This document shows positions 18,201-27,049 of a DNA stretch of 64,000 nucleotides, in pieces; position 1 is the stretch's first letter, and each line of letters opens with the position of its first letter. The DNA is from an uncultured Clostridia bacterium (GTDB taxonomy: Bacteria > Bacillota > Clostridia > Oscillospirales > Acutalibacteraceae), in the NCBI GenBank assembly GCA_947593615.1, contig CANQDR010000003.1, positions 26,690-90,689 of the forward strand, read 5' to 3'. A program made the translations under genes and the position numbers. The notes beneath the pieces were generated by a model. That model was not told where the DNA came from. It saw only the letters and a list, made by a program, of their open reading frames with translations, and ran no database searches.

Positions 18201-19576
18201 AGCTATTCGGCAAAGACAATGTGTTTAAGGCAGGAACGATAGCTACCGTAGCAGAAAAGACCGCGATTGGCTTTGTAAAAAAATACGCGCAGGAACGCGG
18301 ACTTCCAATGCACAAAGCGGAGGAAAAGCGGCTTGCAATCGGCTGTACTGGTGTAAAACGCACAACAGGACAGCATCCGGGCGGAATGGTAGTAGTTCCC
18401 CGAACAAATGACGTATATGATTTTTGTCCTGTTCAGCACCCTGCAAATGATGTTAAATCCGATAATATTACTACTCACTTTGATTTCCATTCGATACACG
18501 ACACCATTACAAAGCTCGACGAACTCGGACACGATGTTCCTACTATATATCATTATCTTGAAAAGTTCACGGGCATTCCCGTCATGAATGTTTCAATGAG
18601 CGACCCCGAGGTTATGTCGCTGTTTACATCTCCGAAGGCTCTGGGTGTTACAGAGGAAGATATTGACTCCAAGACAGGCACGTTCAGTTTGCCCGAATGC
18701 GGCACAGGATTTGTACGAGGAATGTTAATTGAAGCAAAACCAAAAACATTTACAGACCTTTTACAGATTGCAGGACTTTCTCACGGTACAGATGTATGGC
18801 TCGGCAATGCTCAGGAGTTAATTCATAACGGAACCTGTACTATTTCTGAAGTTATCGGTACGCGTGACTCCATAATGACATATCTTATGCACAAAGGTCT
18901 TGAACCGGGAATGGCATTTAAAATAATGGAAATCGTAAGAAAGGGCAACGCAACAAAACTTCTTACCGAAGAGCATTTTAAGGCTATGAGGGAGCACGGT
19001 GTGCCGGAATGGTATATTGACTCGTGTATGAAAATAAAATATATGTTCCCGAAAGCTCATGCGGCGGCATATATGATTTCAACACTCAGGCTTGGTTGGT
19101 ACAAGGTTCATAAGCCTGCCGAATATTATGCGGCCTACTTTACTGTTCGAAGTGAAAATCTTGACGGCGGCATTGTAATGAAAGGTCACAAAGCTGTCCG
19201 CGACAGAATGAATCAGATAAAACAAAAGCAGAGCGCACATGAGGCTTCTGCAAAGGAAGAGGCTGAATTCTCAACGCTTCAAATCGTCAATGAGATGATG
19301 GCAAGAGGCATAGAAGTTCTTCCGATTGACGTTTATAAATCCGAAGCTTCTATGTTTGTAGTAGAAAACGGAAAAATTAGGCTTCCGTTTTCTTCACTTC
19401 CCGGCGTAGGTGAGGCAGCGGCAATTTCTCTTGCAGATTCAGGCAAAAAGCACGAATATCTTTCAATAGAAGATATGCAGATAAAAACCAAAGTAACAAA
19501 AGCAGTTATAGAAACTCTCAAAGAGGTTGGCGTTTTAAAAGATATGCCTGAGAGCTCTCAGATGTCATTATTTTAA
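15212..19576 (+). CDS. polC: DNA polymerase III subunit alpha, PolC type
   Basis: A 1454-residue replicative polymerase of low-GC Gram-positives. Order of domains: N-terminal region; OB fold (MISISSIAEDSGRVVVWGEV, about 235-330); PHP domain starting at HLHTNMSQMDA (about residue 350); a DEDD 3'-5' exonuclease inserted inside PHP (FDIETTGLSAARDKITEIGA near 440, then VAHNAPFDTSF, HRASDDAEIL), the hallmark of PolC; second half of PHP; palm and fingers with SRGSVGSSFVATMSG; a four-Cys zinc module (CPKCKHSEF, CPECGTPMD); and catalytic Asp residues at about 978 and 980 (VPDIDLNFSGEYQ). The C-terminus ends SSQMSLF, like a beta-clamp-binding motif. It closes the conserved operon. Confidence 0.98.
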   Translation: MKKLGEVFNSLFGITDFADEVSDGEITKLNIGKEARSVTICVNFDGLVERNALFDAEKKISDALKASSVLIMPHFPKEMFSADYFPQLYLAIKRDIPSINGTLNNAEASFDGKDITINLINGGKGLLDAKGFDKALTKIIAQEFGINAGVKYTGTFEAEADSIEYIETIKSAEKQIQREQLEKAAEFYKEDEENVKNIKEKHEENTAVEIEIREGKFATPQIIESSIRPLYGRSIRGKMISISSIAEDSGRVVVWGEVFDLEKRITKSGDKNIFTIDITDYTGSTTVKVFNTIKDSAAVDLVKKGDTIVVMGDVEYDKYAGELVVNARSIGTAQKVKVVDNAEKKRVELHLHTNMSQMDAVTSAGDLVNRAYKWGHKAIAITDHGVAQAFPDAMKAAEKINKDEEKIKVIYGMEAYFMDDLVESVRGAADTPFDGTFICFDIETTGLSAARDKITEIGAVKVVNGEITETFSTFANPEMPIPKKITDLTGITDEMVKNAPSQSEAVSAFLEFAGDNVLVAHNAPFDTSFIRKACENMGREYTYTSIDTVAISRAILSDIKNCKLDTVAKYLRLGDFNHHRASDDAEILARIFICLCSRLKEDYSITKTSDINTKIAGGDFKKLPTYHMIILVKNKTGLKNLYRLISYSHLDYFYKKPRIPKSELVKYREGLIIGSACCAGQLYESILAGKPYAELKQIASFYDYLEIQPTGNNAFLIRDGKFDTEDELHEIDRTIIKLAKELGKPVCATCDVHFMDPTDADFRKILMAGQGYKDAEDQAPLYFRTTAEMLKEFEWLGKDKAYEVVVENTNKIADMCESIRPIPKGTFPPNIEGAQEQLIDITWKRAKEKYGDPLPNIVKERLDKELNSITTYGFSVLYMTAQKLVADSEAHGYLVGSRGSVGSSFVATMSGISEVNPLCPHYICPKCKHSEFITDGSVGSGFDLPPKDCPECGTPMDRDGHEIPFETFLGFKGDKVPDIDLNFSGEYQSKSHRYTEELFGKDNVFKAGTIATVAEKTAIGFVKKYAQERGLPMHKAEEKRLAIGCTGVKRTTGQHPGGMVVVPRTNDVYDFCPVQHPANDVKSDNITTHFDFHSIHDTITKLDELGHDVPTIYHYLEKFTGIPVMNVSMSDPEVMSLFTSPKALGVTEEDIDSKTGTFSLPECGTGFVRGMLIEAKPKTFTDLLQIAGLSHGTDVWLGNAQELIHNGTCTISEVIGTRDSIMTYLMHKGLEPGMAFKIMEIVRKGNATKLLTEEHFKAMREHGVPEWYIDSCMKIKYMFPKAHAAAYMISTLRLGWYKVHKPAEYYAAYFTVRSENLDGGIVMKGHKAVRDRMNQIKQKQSAHEASAKEEAEFSTLQIVNEMMARGIEVLPIDVYKSEASMFVVENGKIRLPFSSLPGVGEAAAISLADSGKKHEYLSIEDMQIKTKVTKAVIETLKEVGVLKDMPESSQMSLF

Positions 19577-19588
19577 GGAGTGATTTAT

Positions 19589-20947
19589 TTGAAAAAATTG
19601 CTTTCAATGAAAACGGTGCTTATAGGTATAGCGTTTACTGTATTTCTGTTGTTTATTAAAGACAATATGGGAATCGTATGGCTCATACTGTCTAAAATTT
19701 TGGAGATCCTTACACCTTTCATAATTGGTTTCCTTATTGCTTATATACTTAATTTTCCGTATAAGTTTTTTTACTCCAAAGCCTTTGGAAAAATGGGTAC
19801 TAAACGAAAGATTTTTGCCAAAGTACGAAAGCCTTTGTCAATAATCTGCACATACACAATTTTAGCGGCCATTTTTATTGTATTAATTTTAATAGTTGTT
19901 CCTCAGATTGTAGTTAACATTGCAAGTCTTGTAGAAGCTATGCCAAAATACTTTGATTCTTTTATGACCAATGTTAATTACTTTGTTGATTGGATTAATA
20001 CTACGTTTCATGCAGGCATAAAGATAGATATTAACGATAAGAATTTACTTGATAATATAAATAATATATTGCATTATTTCTCAATCGACAACATTACTAA
20101 ACTTGCAGGACAAACTACAGAAGTAATCTTCAATATGGCTACGAGTACAGCAAACGGCTTTTACAACTTTATTATGGGTATTGTTCTTTCGGTTTACTTC
20201 CTTGCGGCTAAGGAGTCACTCTGCCGTTTGGTAAAACGACTGGCAGTTGCATTTATTCCGATAAGATACCTGCCAAAGATATATGAAATTGTTGATATAA
20301 CAGATACAAAATGCGGACGTTTTCTCGTCGGAGATATACTTGACGCTGGTTTTATAGGTATTTTAACTTTTATTACAATGTCTATTTTCCAGCTTCCGTA
20401 TGCGCCGTTAATAGCCGTTTTAATAGGAGTTACAAATATAATTCCGTTTTTCGGACCGTTTATCGGTGCAATACCAAGTGCGTTTATACTTTTCCTCGTT
20501 GATCCGTGGGATATGATTTGGTTTATCGTAATAATTTTCATAATTCAGCAGCTTGACGGCAATCTATTCAAGCCGAAGATTATCGGAAGCCAGGTTGGGC
20601 TTTCAAGCTTTTGGGTACTTTTCAGCGTTATGGTCGGAGGAGCGCTTTTCGGTGTTGTGGGACTTATTCTCGGAACGCCTATTTATGCGGTAATTTATTC
20701 GCTTGTTGGAAAGAAAGTCAGAAATTCAATTGATGATAAGGGTAAAATTGCTCAGGAGGCTCTTGATTTTGAAGTTCTCAACTATGCCAAAATAGCCGAG
20801 GAGCAGAAGAAAATCAGAGAAGAGAAAGAAAATCAGCAAAAGGAAAAGATCAAAAAGCTCATCAGGCTTAACAAATCCGATGATGACGAAGATAATTTGA
20901 ATGAAGATGAAAACACAACGAAAAACGATGATAAATCTGAAAGCTAA
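19589..20947 (+). CDS. AI-2E family transporter
   Basis: A polytopic membrane protein of the AI-2E/PerM/YtvI family, whose members are permeases or sodium/proton-type antiporters. About seven or eight hydrophobic segments are visible, with the family core NIIPFFGPFIGAIPSA, IIQQLDGNLFKPKIIGSQVG and LILGTPIYAVIYSLVGKK. The last 80 residues form a charged, coiled, very acidic tail. The frame is open from a GTG at 19580, but AAGGAG at 19574-19579 points to the TTG at 19589. It starts 12 bp after polC. Substrate cannot be deduced. Confidence 0.85.
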   Translation: MKKLLSMKTVLIGIAFTVFLLFIKDNMGIVWLILSKILEILTPFIIGFLIAYILNFPYKFFYSKAFGKMGTKRKIFAKVRKPLSIICTYTILAAIFIVLILIVVPQIVVNIASLVEAMPKYFDSFMTNVNYFVDWINTTFHAGIKIDINDKNLLDNINNILHYFSIDNITKLAGQTTEVIFNMATSTANGFYNFIMGIVLSVYFLAAKESLCRLVKRLAVAFIPIRYLPKIYEIVDITDTKCGRFLVGDILDAGFIGILTFITMSIFQLPYAPLIAVLIGVTNIIPFFGPFIGAIPSAFILFLVDPWDMIWFIVIIFIIQQLDGNLFKPKIIGSQVGLSSFWVLFSVMVGGALFGVVGLILGTPIYAVIYSLVGKKVRNSIDDKGKIAQEALDFEVLNYAKIAEEQKKIREEKENQQKEKIKKLIRLNKSDDDEDNLNEDENTTKNDDKSES

Positions 20948-20977
20948 AAATCTGTTAAACGAAAATAAAAAATATGT

Positions 20978-21022
20978 TTGACAAAATCAATTTATTATGG
21001 TAGTATATTAGCACGTTAGCAC
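20978..21022 (+). promoter_or_regulatory. his operon promoter with TTAGCAC direct repeats
   Basis: TTGACA at 20978-20983 is separated by 17 bp from TAGTAT at 21001-21006. Two copies of TTAGCAC (21008-21014 and 21016-21022) follow directly, overlapping the expected transcription start. Their position suits an operator of a repressor. The regulator is not identified from the sequence; a TrpR/YerC-type histidine regulator is a guess. Confidence 0.6.
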
Positions 21023-21045
21023 ACTAAAGTATTTAAGAGGTAATT

Positions 21046-22215
21046 ATGAAAAAATATATAAAGATAACTCCGGAAGGAACAAAAGACTTTTTATTTGCTG
21101 AATGTTCGGCAATGGACAGCATTTGCGGAAAAATTGAAAAAGTCTTTGTATCCCGCGGTTTTAAACGCGTTATTACTCCAGGAATCGAGTTTTATGATGT
21201 GTTTTCGGTTCCATGCAGCGGAATTTCACAGGAATCAATGTTCAAGATGGTTGACAATAAGGGCAGACTTCTTGTTGCGCGTCCCGATTCGACTCTTCCT
21301 ATAGCCAGAATGGTATCATCCCGTCTGAAAAACAGCATTATGCCTGTACGTTTGTATTATAAACAGGCTGTTTACCGTAATAATCCCACTCTTACAGGCA
21401 GGCGCAATGAGCTTATGCAGATGGGCATTGAGCTTCTCGGAGTAAAGGGAATAAGAGCAGACCTTGAAATTCTGACTACAGCGGTAAATTGTATATCTTC
21501 CGTTGCAGAAGATTTCAGAATTGAGCTTGGTCATGCACAGGTGTTTAATGCCTTGTCACAGGAGCTTGATATTGACGAAAGCTACAAAGAAAAAATAAGA
21601 GTTTCAATTGAGGGTAAAAATTATTCTGCGCTTAATAATCTCCTTGACAAGCTAAAACCCTGCAAAGCTGTATCTGCCATACGCAGTTTGCCGTCGCTTT
21701 TCGGCGGAGAAGAGGTATTTGAAAAAGCGGCTGAAATCTGCGAAGGTACAAAAGCAGTTGCGGCTCTTGAATATCTGCATAAAATCTACAGTAATCTTGA
21801 ACCTCTCGGACTTGGCGACAAGCTGATAATTGACTTGGGTCTTGTTCAGAGAAACGATTATTATACAGGAATTGTCTTTACCGGCTACATTAACGGAATT
21901 GGCGACGCAGTAATTTCAGGCGGAAGATATGACGAGCTTCTTTCTGCGTTTGACGCACCTATGGGTGCGGCAGGATTTGCCGTAGATACTGATGCAATTA
22001 CAATTAAACACCTGTCAGACGACGGAGTTAGTTATTCAGATAATCCAGATGTTCTTGTTTTTGCAGAGGACGGACATGAGGTTGAGGCTATTAATATTGT
22101 ATCAGAGCTTAACAGCAAAGGAATTAAGGCTCAGTTCAGTGTATTGCCGACGCTTGAAGAAACAAAGCAGTTTGCTTCTCAGCGCAAAATTGCAGAAGTC
22201 AGAGTAATAGGATAA
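21046..22215 (+). CDS. hisZ: ATP phosphoribosyltransferase regulatory subunit
   Basis: A 389-residue HisRS-like protein without tRNA-charging function, which partners the short HisG to form the active, histidine-inhibited first enzyme of histidine synthesis. Class II synthetase features are RPDSTLPIARMV, RLYYKQAVYRNN, GRRNELMQMGIELLG and YYTGIVFTGYING. The C-terminal anticodon domain of a true HisRS is reduced. It opens the his operon, with hisG 26 bp downstream. The short HisG next to it confirms HisZ rather than HisS. Confidence 0.93.
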   Translation: MKKYIKITPEGTKDFLFAECSAMDSICGKIEKVFVSRGFKRVITPGIEFYDVFSVPCSGISQESMFKMVDNKGRLLVARPDSTLPIARMVSSRLKNSIMPVRLYYKQAVYRNNPTLTGRRNELMQMGIELLGVKGIRADLEILTTAVNCISSVAEDFRIELGHAQVFNALSQELDIDESYKEKIRVSIEGKNYSALNNLLDKLKPCKAVSAIRSLPSLFGGEEVFEKAAEICEGTKAVAALEYLHKIYSNLEPLGLGDKLIIDLGLVQRNDYYTGIVFTGYINGIGDAVISGGRYDELLSAFDAPMGAAGFAVDTDAITIKHLSDDGVSYSDNPDVLVFAEDGHEVEAINIVSELNSKGIKAQFSVLPTLEETKQFASQRKIAEVRVIG

Positions 22216-22241
22216 TCAAAGCCTGAAAGGAAATTTCATAT

Positions 22242-22871
22242 ATGAAACCACTTAGAATTGCTCTTACAAAGGGCAGACTTGAAAAAACAACGATTGAGCT
22301 TTTTGAAAAAATCGGATATGATTGCAGTGAAGTAAAAAACAAGGGAAGACGTCTTATTCTTCCCGTAGGCGACAATGAATTTGAAGTTGTTCTTGCAAAG
22401 GCTGCTGATGTAATTACATATGTTGAGCACGGAGTATGCGATTTGGGAGTTGTAGGAAAGGATACAATACTTGAAAACGGCAGTTCATTTTACGAGCTGC
22501 TTGATCTCGGATTCGGCAAATGCAGATTTGCTCTGGCAACAAAAAAGGATTATGATTTTTACGGCGGCTACAAGACAAAGACAATTGCTACAAAATATCC
22601 AAATGTTACACGCTCATTTTTTGACGACAAAAATATGGATGTAAGAATTATAAAAATTGAAGGCTCAGTTGAGCTTGCACCACTTGTAGGTCTTGCAGAC
22701 GGAATAGTAGATATTGTTGAAACAGGTTCAACGCTCAAGGCAAACGGACTTGAAGTAATTGAATGGGTAACTGATATATCAGCAAGACTTATTGCAAATA
22801 CTGCAAGCCTTAAACTCAGAAAAAATGAAATTGAGGAACTTCAGAAAAAATTGGAGGCTGTAACGCAATGA
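22242..22871 (+). CDS. hisG: ATP phosphoribosyltransferase, short form
   Basis: A 209-residue catalytic subunit joining ATP and PRPP, the committed step of histidine synthesis. LRIALTKGRLEKTTIELFEK is the N-terminal signature and GIVDIVETGSTLKANGLEVI is the PRPP-binding loop. The C-terminal ACT-like regulatory domain of the long form is absent, matching the need for HisZ. The stop overlaps the hisD start as ATGA, so translation is coupled. Confidence 0.96.
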   Translation: MKPLRIALTKGRLEKTTIELFEKIGYDCSEVKNKGRRLILPVGDNEFEVVLAKAADVITYVEHGVCDLGVVGKDTILENGSSFYELLDLGFGKCRFALATKKDYDFYGGYKTKTIATKYPNVTRSFFDDKNMDVRIIKIEGSVELAPLVGLADGIVDIVETGSTLKANGLEVIEWVTDISARLIANTASLKLRKNEIEELQKKLEAVTQ

Positions 22872-24169
22872 TTACAACAGTAACAGCAGACGGAAAGAGA
22901 GAATACGAGTTTATTGAGGTGCTCAAGAAAAGAGCGCAAAATTCAGATAAAAACGTTATTCCCATAGTATCTGAAATTATAGATAATGTACGCGAAAACG
23001 GAGATAAAGCCGTAAAGGACTATACAATTAAATTTGACGGAAAAGCGCCCGAGCAAACTGAGATTTCCGCAGATGTCATAGACGGCATAATTTCAAAATG
23101 TGATGAAAAATATATTGAAACTCTTAAAAAGGCCTCAGAAAATATTTCTGATTTTCATAAAAGACAGCTTCAGCAAAGCTGGCTAACAACCAAGAACAAC
23201 GGTGTAATAATGGGGCAGAGAATACGCGGATTAAAGCGCGTGGGAATTTATGTTCCGGGCGGTACGGCCGCGTATCCGTCATCAGTTCTTATGAACGCTA
23301 TTCCTGCAAAAATTGCAGGTGTTGAAGAAATAATAATGTGTACCCCTCCTCAAAAGGACGGTACGCCTAATCCAAATATCATTGCAGCCGCAAAAATTGC
23401 AGGCGTTGACAGAATTTTCCTTATGGGAGGAGCTCAGGCGGTTGCCGCCCTCGCATACGGAACTGAAAGTGTGCCGAAGGTTGATAAAATTGTAGGCCCC
23501 GGAAATATTTTTGTCGCAACGGCAAAAAAACTCCTTTACGGCACTGTTGACATTGATATGATTGCAGGTCCCAGTGAAATTCTTATTATAGCCGACAGCT
23601 CGGCAAATCCGAAATTCCTTGCGGCTGACCTTATGAGTCAGGCAGAGCATGATAAGCTTGCTTCGGCAATTTTGCTTACAGATTCACCGGAGATTGCAGA
23701 AAAGACAAAACAAGAGCTTGAAATTCAGATGACTGAATTGTCAAGAAACGAAATTATTAAGTCATCCATTGATAATTTCGGAGCAATTATTGTTTGCAGC
23801 GATATCTCGCAGGCAGTGGGTTTTGCCAACGAGCTTGCACCCGAGCACCTTGAAGTATGCTGTAACGATCCTATGGAGTATATAGGAAAGCTTGACAATG
23901 CAGGCTCTGTATTTCTCGGGAACTACAGCCCCGAACCGCTCGGTGATTATTTTGCAGGGCCGAATCACGTTCTGCCCACCAGTGGTACTGCAAGATTCTT
24001 CTCACCGCTGTCTGTTGACAGCTTTGTAAAGAAATCAAGCTTTATTTACTATACTGAAGATGCTTTAAGAGCCGACGCAGAGGATGTCATAAGATTTGCC
24101 GATACCGAAGGCCTTACTGCACACGCAAATTCAATTAAAGTTAGATTTAAGGCAACACCACACAATTAG
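22868..24169 (+). CDS. hisD: Histidinol dehydrogenase
   Basis: A 433-residue zinc enzyme that oxidises histidinol to histidine in two NAD-dependent steps. Seen are RVGIYVPGGTAAYPSSVLMN, GGAQAVAALAYGTESVPKVD, VGPGNIFVATAKK, AGPSEILIIAD, and the metal/catalytic segments SQAEHD, ELAPEHLEV and AGPNHVLPTSGTARF. The last codons and the TAG stop (Lys-Ala-Thr-Pro-His-Asn) lie inside the left terminal repeat of a MITE-like element, so the native C-terminus was probably replaced. Confidence 0.96.
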   Translation: MITTVTADGKREYEFIEVLKKRAQNSDKNVIPIVSEIIDNVRENGDKAVKDYTIKFDGKAPEQTEISADVIDGIISKCDEKYIETLKKASENISDFHKRQLQQSWLTTKNNGVIMGQRIRGLKRVGIYVPGGTAAYPSSVLMNAIPAKIAGVEEIIMCTPPQKDGTPNPNIIAAAKIAGVDRIFLMGGAQAVAALAYGTESVPKVDKIVGPGNIFVATAKKLLYGTVDIDMIAGPSEILIIADSSANPKFLAADLMSQAEHDKLASAILLTDSPEIAEKTKQELEIQMTELSRNEIIKSSIDNFGAIIVCSDISQAVGFANELAPEHLEVCCNDPMEYIGKLDNAGSVFLGNYSPEPLGDYFAGPNHVLPTSGTARFFSPLSVDSFVKKSSFIYYTEDALRADAEDVIRFADTEGLTAHANSIKVRFKATPHN

Positions 24170-24325
24170 CGGCTAAAGCCTTAATGCACAACTTATTTGC
24201 ATATTTTTCTCCATTTTGCCCAAAAATTTTCCGCTATATGACAGTATGACGAAAAATTATTTTAATAAAATGACGAAAAATCTGACTTTGCAATTCGCAC
24301 ATTATAATTGTGCGGTATTGCCTTA
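24148..24325. mobile_element. MITE-like element with 21-bp terminal inverted repeats
   Basis: The ends at 24148-24168 and 24305-24325 are inverted copies agreeing at 19 of 21 positions (TAAGGCAAYACCRCACAATTA). The interior of about 136 bp has no ORF and is AT-rich, with two direct copies of ATGACGAAAAAT (near 24246 and 24269). Outer TA dinucleotides could be a target duplication. It separates hisD from hisC, and its left end overlaps the hisD stop. No transposase in the window carries matching ends. Confidence 0.7.
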
Positions 24326-24352
24326 ATATTGATTAAAACAGGGAACTGATAT

Positions 24353-25405
24353 ATGAATTATGAACTTAACAAAAAAATCCGTGAGCTCGAGCCTTATGAA
24401 CCTATAAGCGGTACATATAAAATAAGACTTGACGCAAACGAATGTCCGTACAATTATCCTACGGAGCTTAAAGAACAAATAGCAAAGGCAATTCAAAATA
24501 TAGATTTTAACCGTTACCCGGACCCAATGGCTTCTGAAGTTGTTAATTATTTTGCGGAATATTACAACATAAATTCAAAACTTGTCACGGCTGGCAACGG
24601 CTCAGATGAACTCATTTTCTTGATTGAATCCGCTTTTATGGAGAAAGGCGACAAAATGCTTGTTGTTTCTCCTGACTTTTCAATGTATAAGTTTTATTCT
24701 TCGATTTGTGAGGTTGAATGTGACTCGTTTATTAAAAATGAAACTCTAAACATTGACGTCGATTTGCTCATAAAAAAGATAAATGACGATAGTATTAAGC
24801 TCGTTATATTTTCCAATCCCTGTAATCCTACGGGACAGGGATTGGTAGCTGAGGATGCAAGAAAACTTGTTAATTCGGTAAATGCTCTTGTTATTCTTGA
24901 CGAGGCATATATGGATTTTTGGAATCAGAGCTTAATTGGTGAAGTTGAAAACTATTCTAATCTAATAATTTTAAGAACCGCTTCAAAAGCCGTCGGTTCT
25001 GCCGCTTTAAGGCTTGGTTTTGCTGTTGCAAACGAAACAATATCCAAAGCAATAAAGGCGGTAAAATCTCCTTATAATGTAAACAGTATTTCCCAGGCAA
25101 TAGGCAGTATAATTTATAAAAACAAGGAATATTTAATAAACCGACAAAAAACAATTGTCAGAAACAGAGAAAAGCTGTATAATGAGTTAGTAAAGATTGA
25201 AGAAAACATAAGTGATTTCAAAGTTTTCAACAGTTGTGCCAACTTTATTTTGGTTAAAACTCCATATGGTAAGGATTTGTGGGAATATCTAAAAGAAAAT
25301 TTAATTGTCATAAGATTTATGGGCGAGTACATAAGAATTTCCGTAGGCACAGAAAACGAGATTGACGAAACAGTCAAGTGTATTAATGACTTTTTTTCGA
25401 GGTGA
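24353..25405 (+). CDS. hisC: Histidinol-phosphate aminotransferase
   Basis: A 350-residue fold-type I PLP aminotransferase converting imidazole-acetol phosphate to histidinol phosphate. Features are KIRLDANECPYNYP, GNGSDELIFLI, SNPCNPTGQGLV, LDEAYMDFW and the PLP Lys in RTASKAVGSAALRLGF. Length and order are those of HisC. It follows the MITE-like element by 27 bp, so its expression depends on read-through from hisZGD or on a promoter in the element. The hisB ATG lies 5 bp after its stop. Confidence 0.95.
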   Translation: MNYELNKKIRELEPYEPISGTYKIRLDANECPYNYPTELKEQIAKAIQNIDFNRYPDPMASEVVNYFAEYYNINSKLVTAGNGSDELIFLIESAFMEKGDKMLVVSPDFSMYKFYSSICEVECDSFIKNETLNIDVDLLIKKINDDSIKLVIFSNPCNPTGQGLVAEDARKLVNSVNALVILDEAYMDFWNQSLIGEVENYSNLIILRTASKAVGSAALRLGFAVANETISKAIKAVKSPYNVNSISQAIGSIIYKNKEYLINRQKTIVRNREKLYNELVKIEENISDFKVFNSCANFILVKTPYGKDLWEYLKENLIVIRFMGEYIRISVGTENEIDETVKCINDFFSR

Positions 25406-25409
25406 GTTT

Positions 25410-25988
25410 ATGCGCTGTGCAATTGTAGAGAGAAAAACAAAAGAAACCGACATCAAACTTATTTTAAATCTTGACGGAGGCAATGTTTCAATAGACACAG
25501 GAATCGGTTTTTTTGACCATATGCTAAATTCGTTCGCAACACACGGAGGGTTCGGACTTGAACTTTCTGTAAAAGGCGACCTTGAGGTTGATGAACATCA
25601 TACAATTGAAGATACAGGAATTGCACTCGGAAAAGCATTCAGTCAGGCGTTGGGTGACAAAGCCTCTATCGACAGATTCGGAAGCTTTTATGTTCCGATG
25701 GACGAAGCGCTCGCATTTTCTTCGGTAGATATAAGCGGACGGCCATTTTTAGTGTTTGACGCAGATTTTCCGCAGGCAAAATGCGGCGGATACGACTGTT
25801 CAATGACAGTTGAATTTATGCGCGCATTTGCATATAATGCAGGTATTACACTGCATCAAAGGGTTCTTTACGGTGATAATTCTCATCACATTACTGAGGC
25901 TTTATACAAATCTTTGGCTCACGCGTTGAAACTTGCCGTAAAACAGAACACGTCAAACAAACCTCTTTCTACAAAAGGAGTGTTATAA
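25410..25988 (+). CDS. hisB: Imidazoleglycerol-phosphate dehydratase
   Basis: A 192-residue monofunctional IGP dehydratase, with no phosphatase domain as in E. coli HisB. The two His-rich manganese sites are visible: GFFDHMLNSFATHGG with DEHHTIEDTG, and LHQRVLYGDNSHHITEALYK near the end. The start at 25410 is chosen because GAGGTGAG sits just before this ATG; upstream codons in frame overlap hisC. hisA starts 3 bp after its stop, whereas hisH usually stands here. Confidence 0.96.
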   Translation: MRCAIVERKTKETDIKLILNLDGGNVSIDTGIGFFDHMLNSFATHGGFGLELSVKGDLEVDEHHTIEDTGIALGKAFSQALGDKASIDRFGSFYVPMDEALAFSSVDISGRPFLVFDADFPQAKCGGYDCSMTVEFMRAFAYNAGITLHQRVLYGDNSHHITEALYKSLAHALKLAVKQNTSNKPLSTKGVL

Positions 25989-25991
25989 ATT

Positions 25992-26711
25992 ATGATTATT
26001 TTACCTGCAATTGATATAAAGGATGGAAACTGTGTACGTCTTTTTAAAGGCGATTATTCAACAGTTGAAAAAGTTGCAGAATCCCCATACATAGCGGCAC
26101 AGCGATTTTCTGACGCAGGAGCAAGCTGGATTCATATGGTTGATCTTGACGGAGCAAAGGATGCTAAGCTTGTAAACGCTGATTTAATTGCCGATGTAGC
26201 CAAAGCCTCAGGATTATCCGTTGAGGTAGGCGGCGGAATACGTGATATGAACGCAGTTGAATATTATCTTTCAAGAGGTATCAACAGAGTCATACTCGGC
26301 TCGGCTGCCGTTAAAGACCAGCAGTTTGTTATTGACGCTGTCAGACAGTACGGAGACAGAATAGTTGTTGGAATTGATGCAAAAGACGGTATGGTCAGGG
26401 CAGAGGGCTGGCTTGATAATTCAGATATAAATTATATCGAACTTGCAAAACGTATGGAAGCTGTAGGAGTTCAGACAATAGTCTTTACCGACATTGATCA
26501 GGACGGCACGCTTGCAGGACCTAATTTAAAACAGCTTGACGACCTTGTACACGAGGTAAACTGCAACATAATTGCAAGCGGCGGTGTTTCCGTGCTGAAA
26601 GATATTATTAATCTTTCAGAGCTTGACATTTACGGAGCGATCTGCGGCAAAGCAATTTACGCAGGACAGCTTGACTTAAAACAGGCAATTGAAATTACAA
26701 GTAAAATTTAG
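25992..26711 (+). CDS. hisA: ProFAR isomerase (HisA)
   Basis: A 239-residue TIM-barrel isomerase opening the ribose of ProFAR to PRFAR. N-terminal [19 protein letters not shown] has the catalytic Asp, [19 protein letters not shown] is the first phosphate site, and [15 protein letters not shown] holds the second Asp. The protein is clearly HisA and not HisF ([14 protein letters not shown] rather than a HisF IPCLD start). The next gene is hisI; hisF is absent. Confidence 0.96.
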   Translation: MIILPAIDIKDGNCVRLFKGDYSTVEKVAESPYIAAQRFSDAGASWIHMVDLDGAKDAKLVNADLIADVAKASGLSVEVGGGIRDMNAVEYYLSRGINRVILGSAAVKDQQFVIDAVRQYGDRIVVGIDAKDGMVRAEGWLDNSDINYIELAKRMEAVGVQTIVFTDIDQDGTLAGPNLKQLDDLVHEVNCNIIASGGVSVLKDIINLSELDIYGAICGKAIYAGQLDLKQAIEITSKI

Positions 26712-26719
26712 GGTGCTGT

Positions 26720-27034
26720 ATGGATTTAGATAAATATTTTGTAAAATCAGAGCTTATTCCTGCCGTTATTCAAGAGAAATCAACAGGTGAGGTATTAATG
26801 CTTGCCTATATGAACAGGGAAAGTATGCAAAAAACCTTTGAAACAGGTTACACTTGGTTTTGGTCACGAAGCAGGCAGGAGCTTTGGAATAAGGGCGCGA
26901 CGTCGGGTAATCTTCAAAAGGTAGTTGAAATATTTTCAGACTGTGATGACGATACACTGCTGATTACTGTTGAACAGACGGGAGCTGCCTGTCATACAGG
27001 CAATCATTCCTGCTTTTTTAAGAAATTGAATTAA
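26720..27034 (+). CDS. hisI: Phosphoribosyl-AMP cyclohydrolase
   Basis: A 104-residue zinc hydrolase opening the adenine ring of PR-AMP. Signatures are [35 protein letters not shown] with zinc and magnesium ligand regions, [20 protein letters not shown] and NHSCFF. It is the single-domain form; the pyrophosphohydrolase is the separate next gene, 15 bp downstream. Confidence 0.96.
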   Translation: MDLDKYFVKSELIPAVIQEKSTGEVLMLAYMNRESMQKTFETGYTWFWSRSRQELWNKGATSGNLQKVVEIFSDCDDDTLLITVEQTGAACHTGNHSCFFKKLN

Positions 27035-27049
27035 TTAGAGGTATAAATT

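Noticed and set aside
18203..18553. Minus-strand ORFs inside polC
   Set aside because: They lie opposite a strongly conserved coding frame and have no recognisable family pattern.
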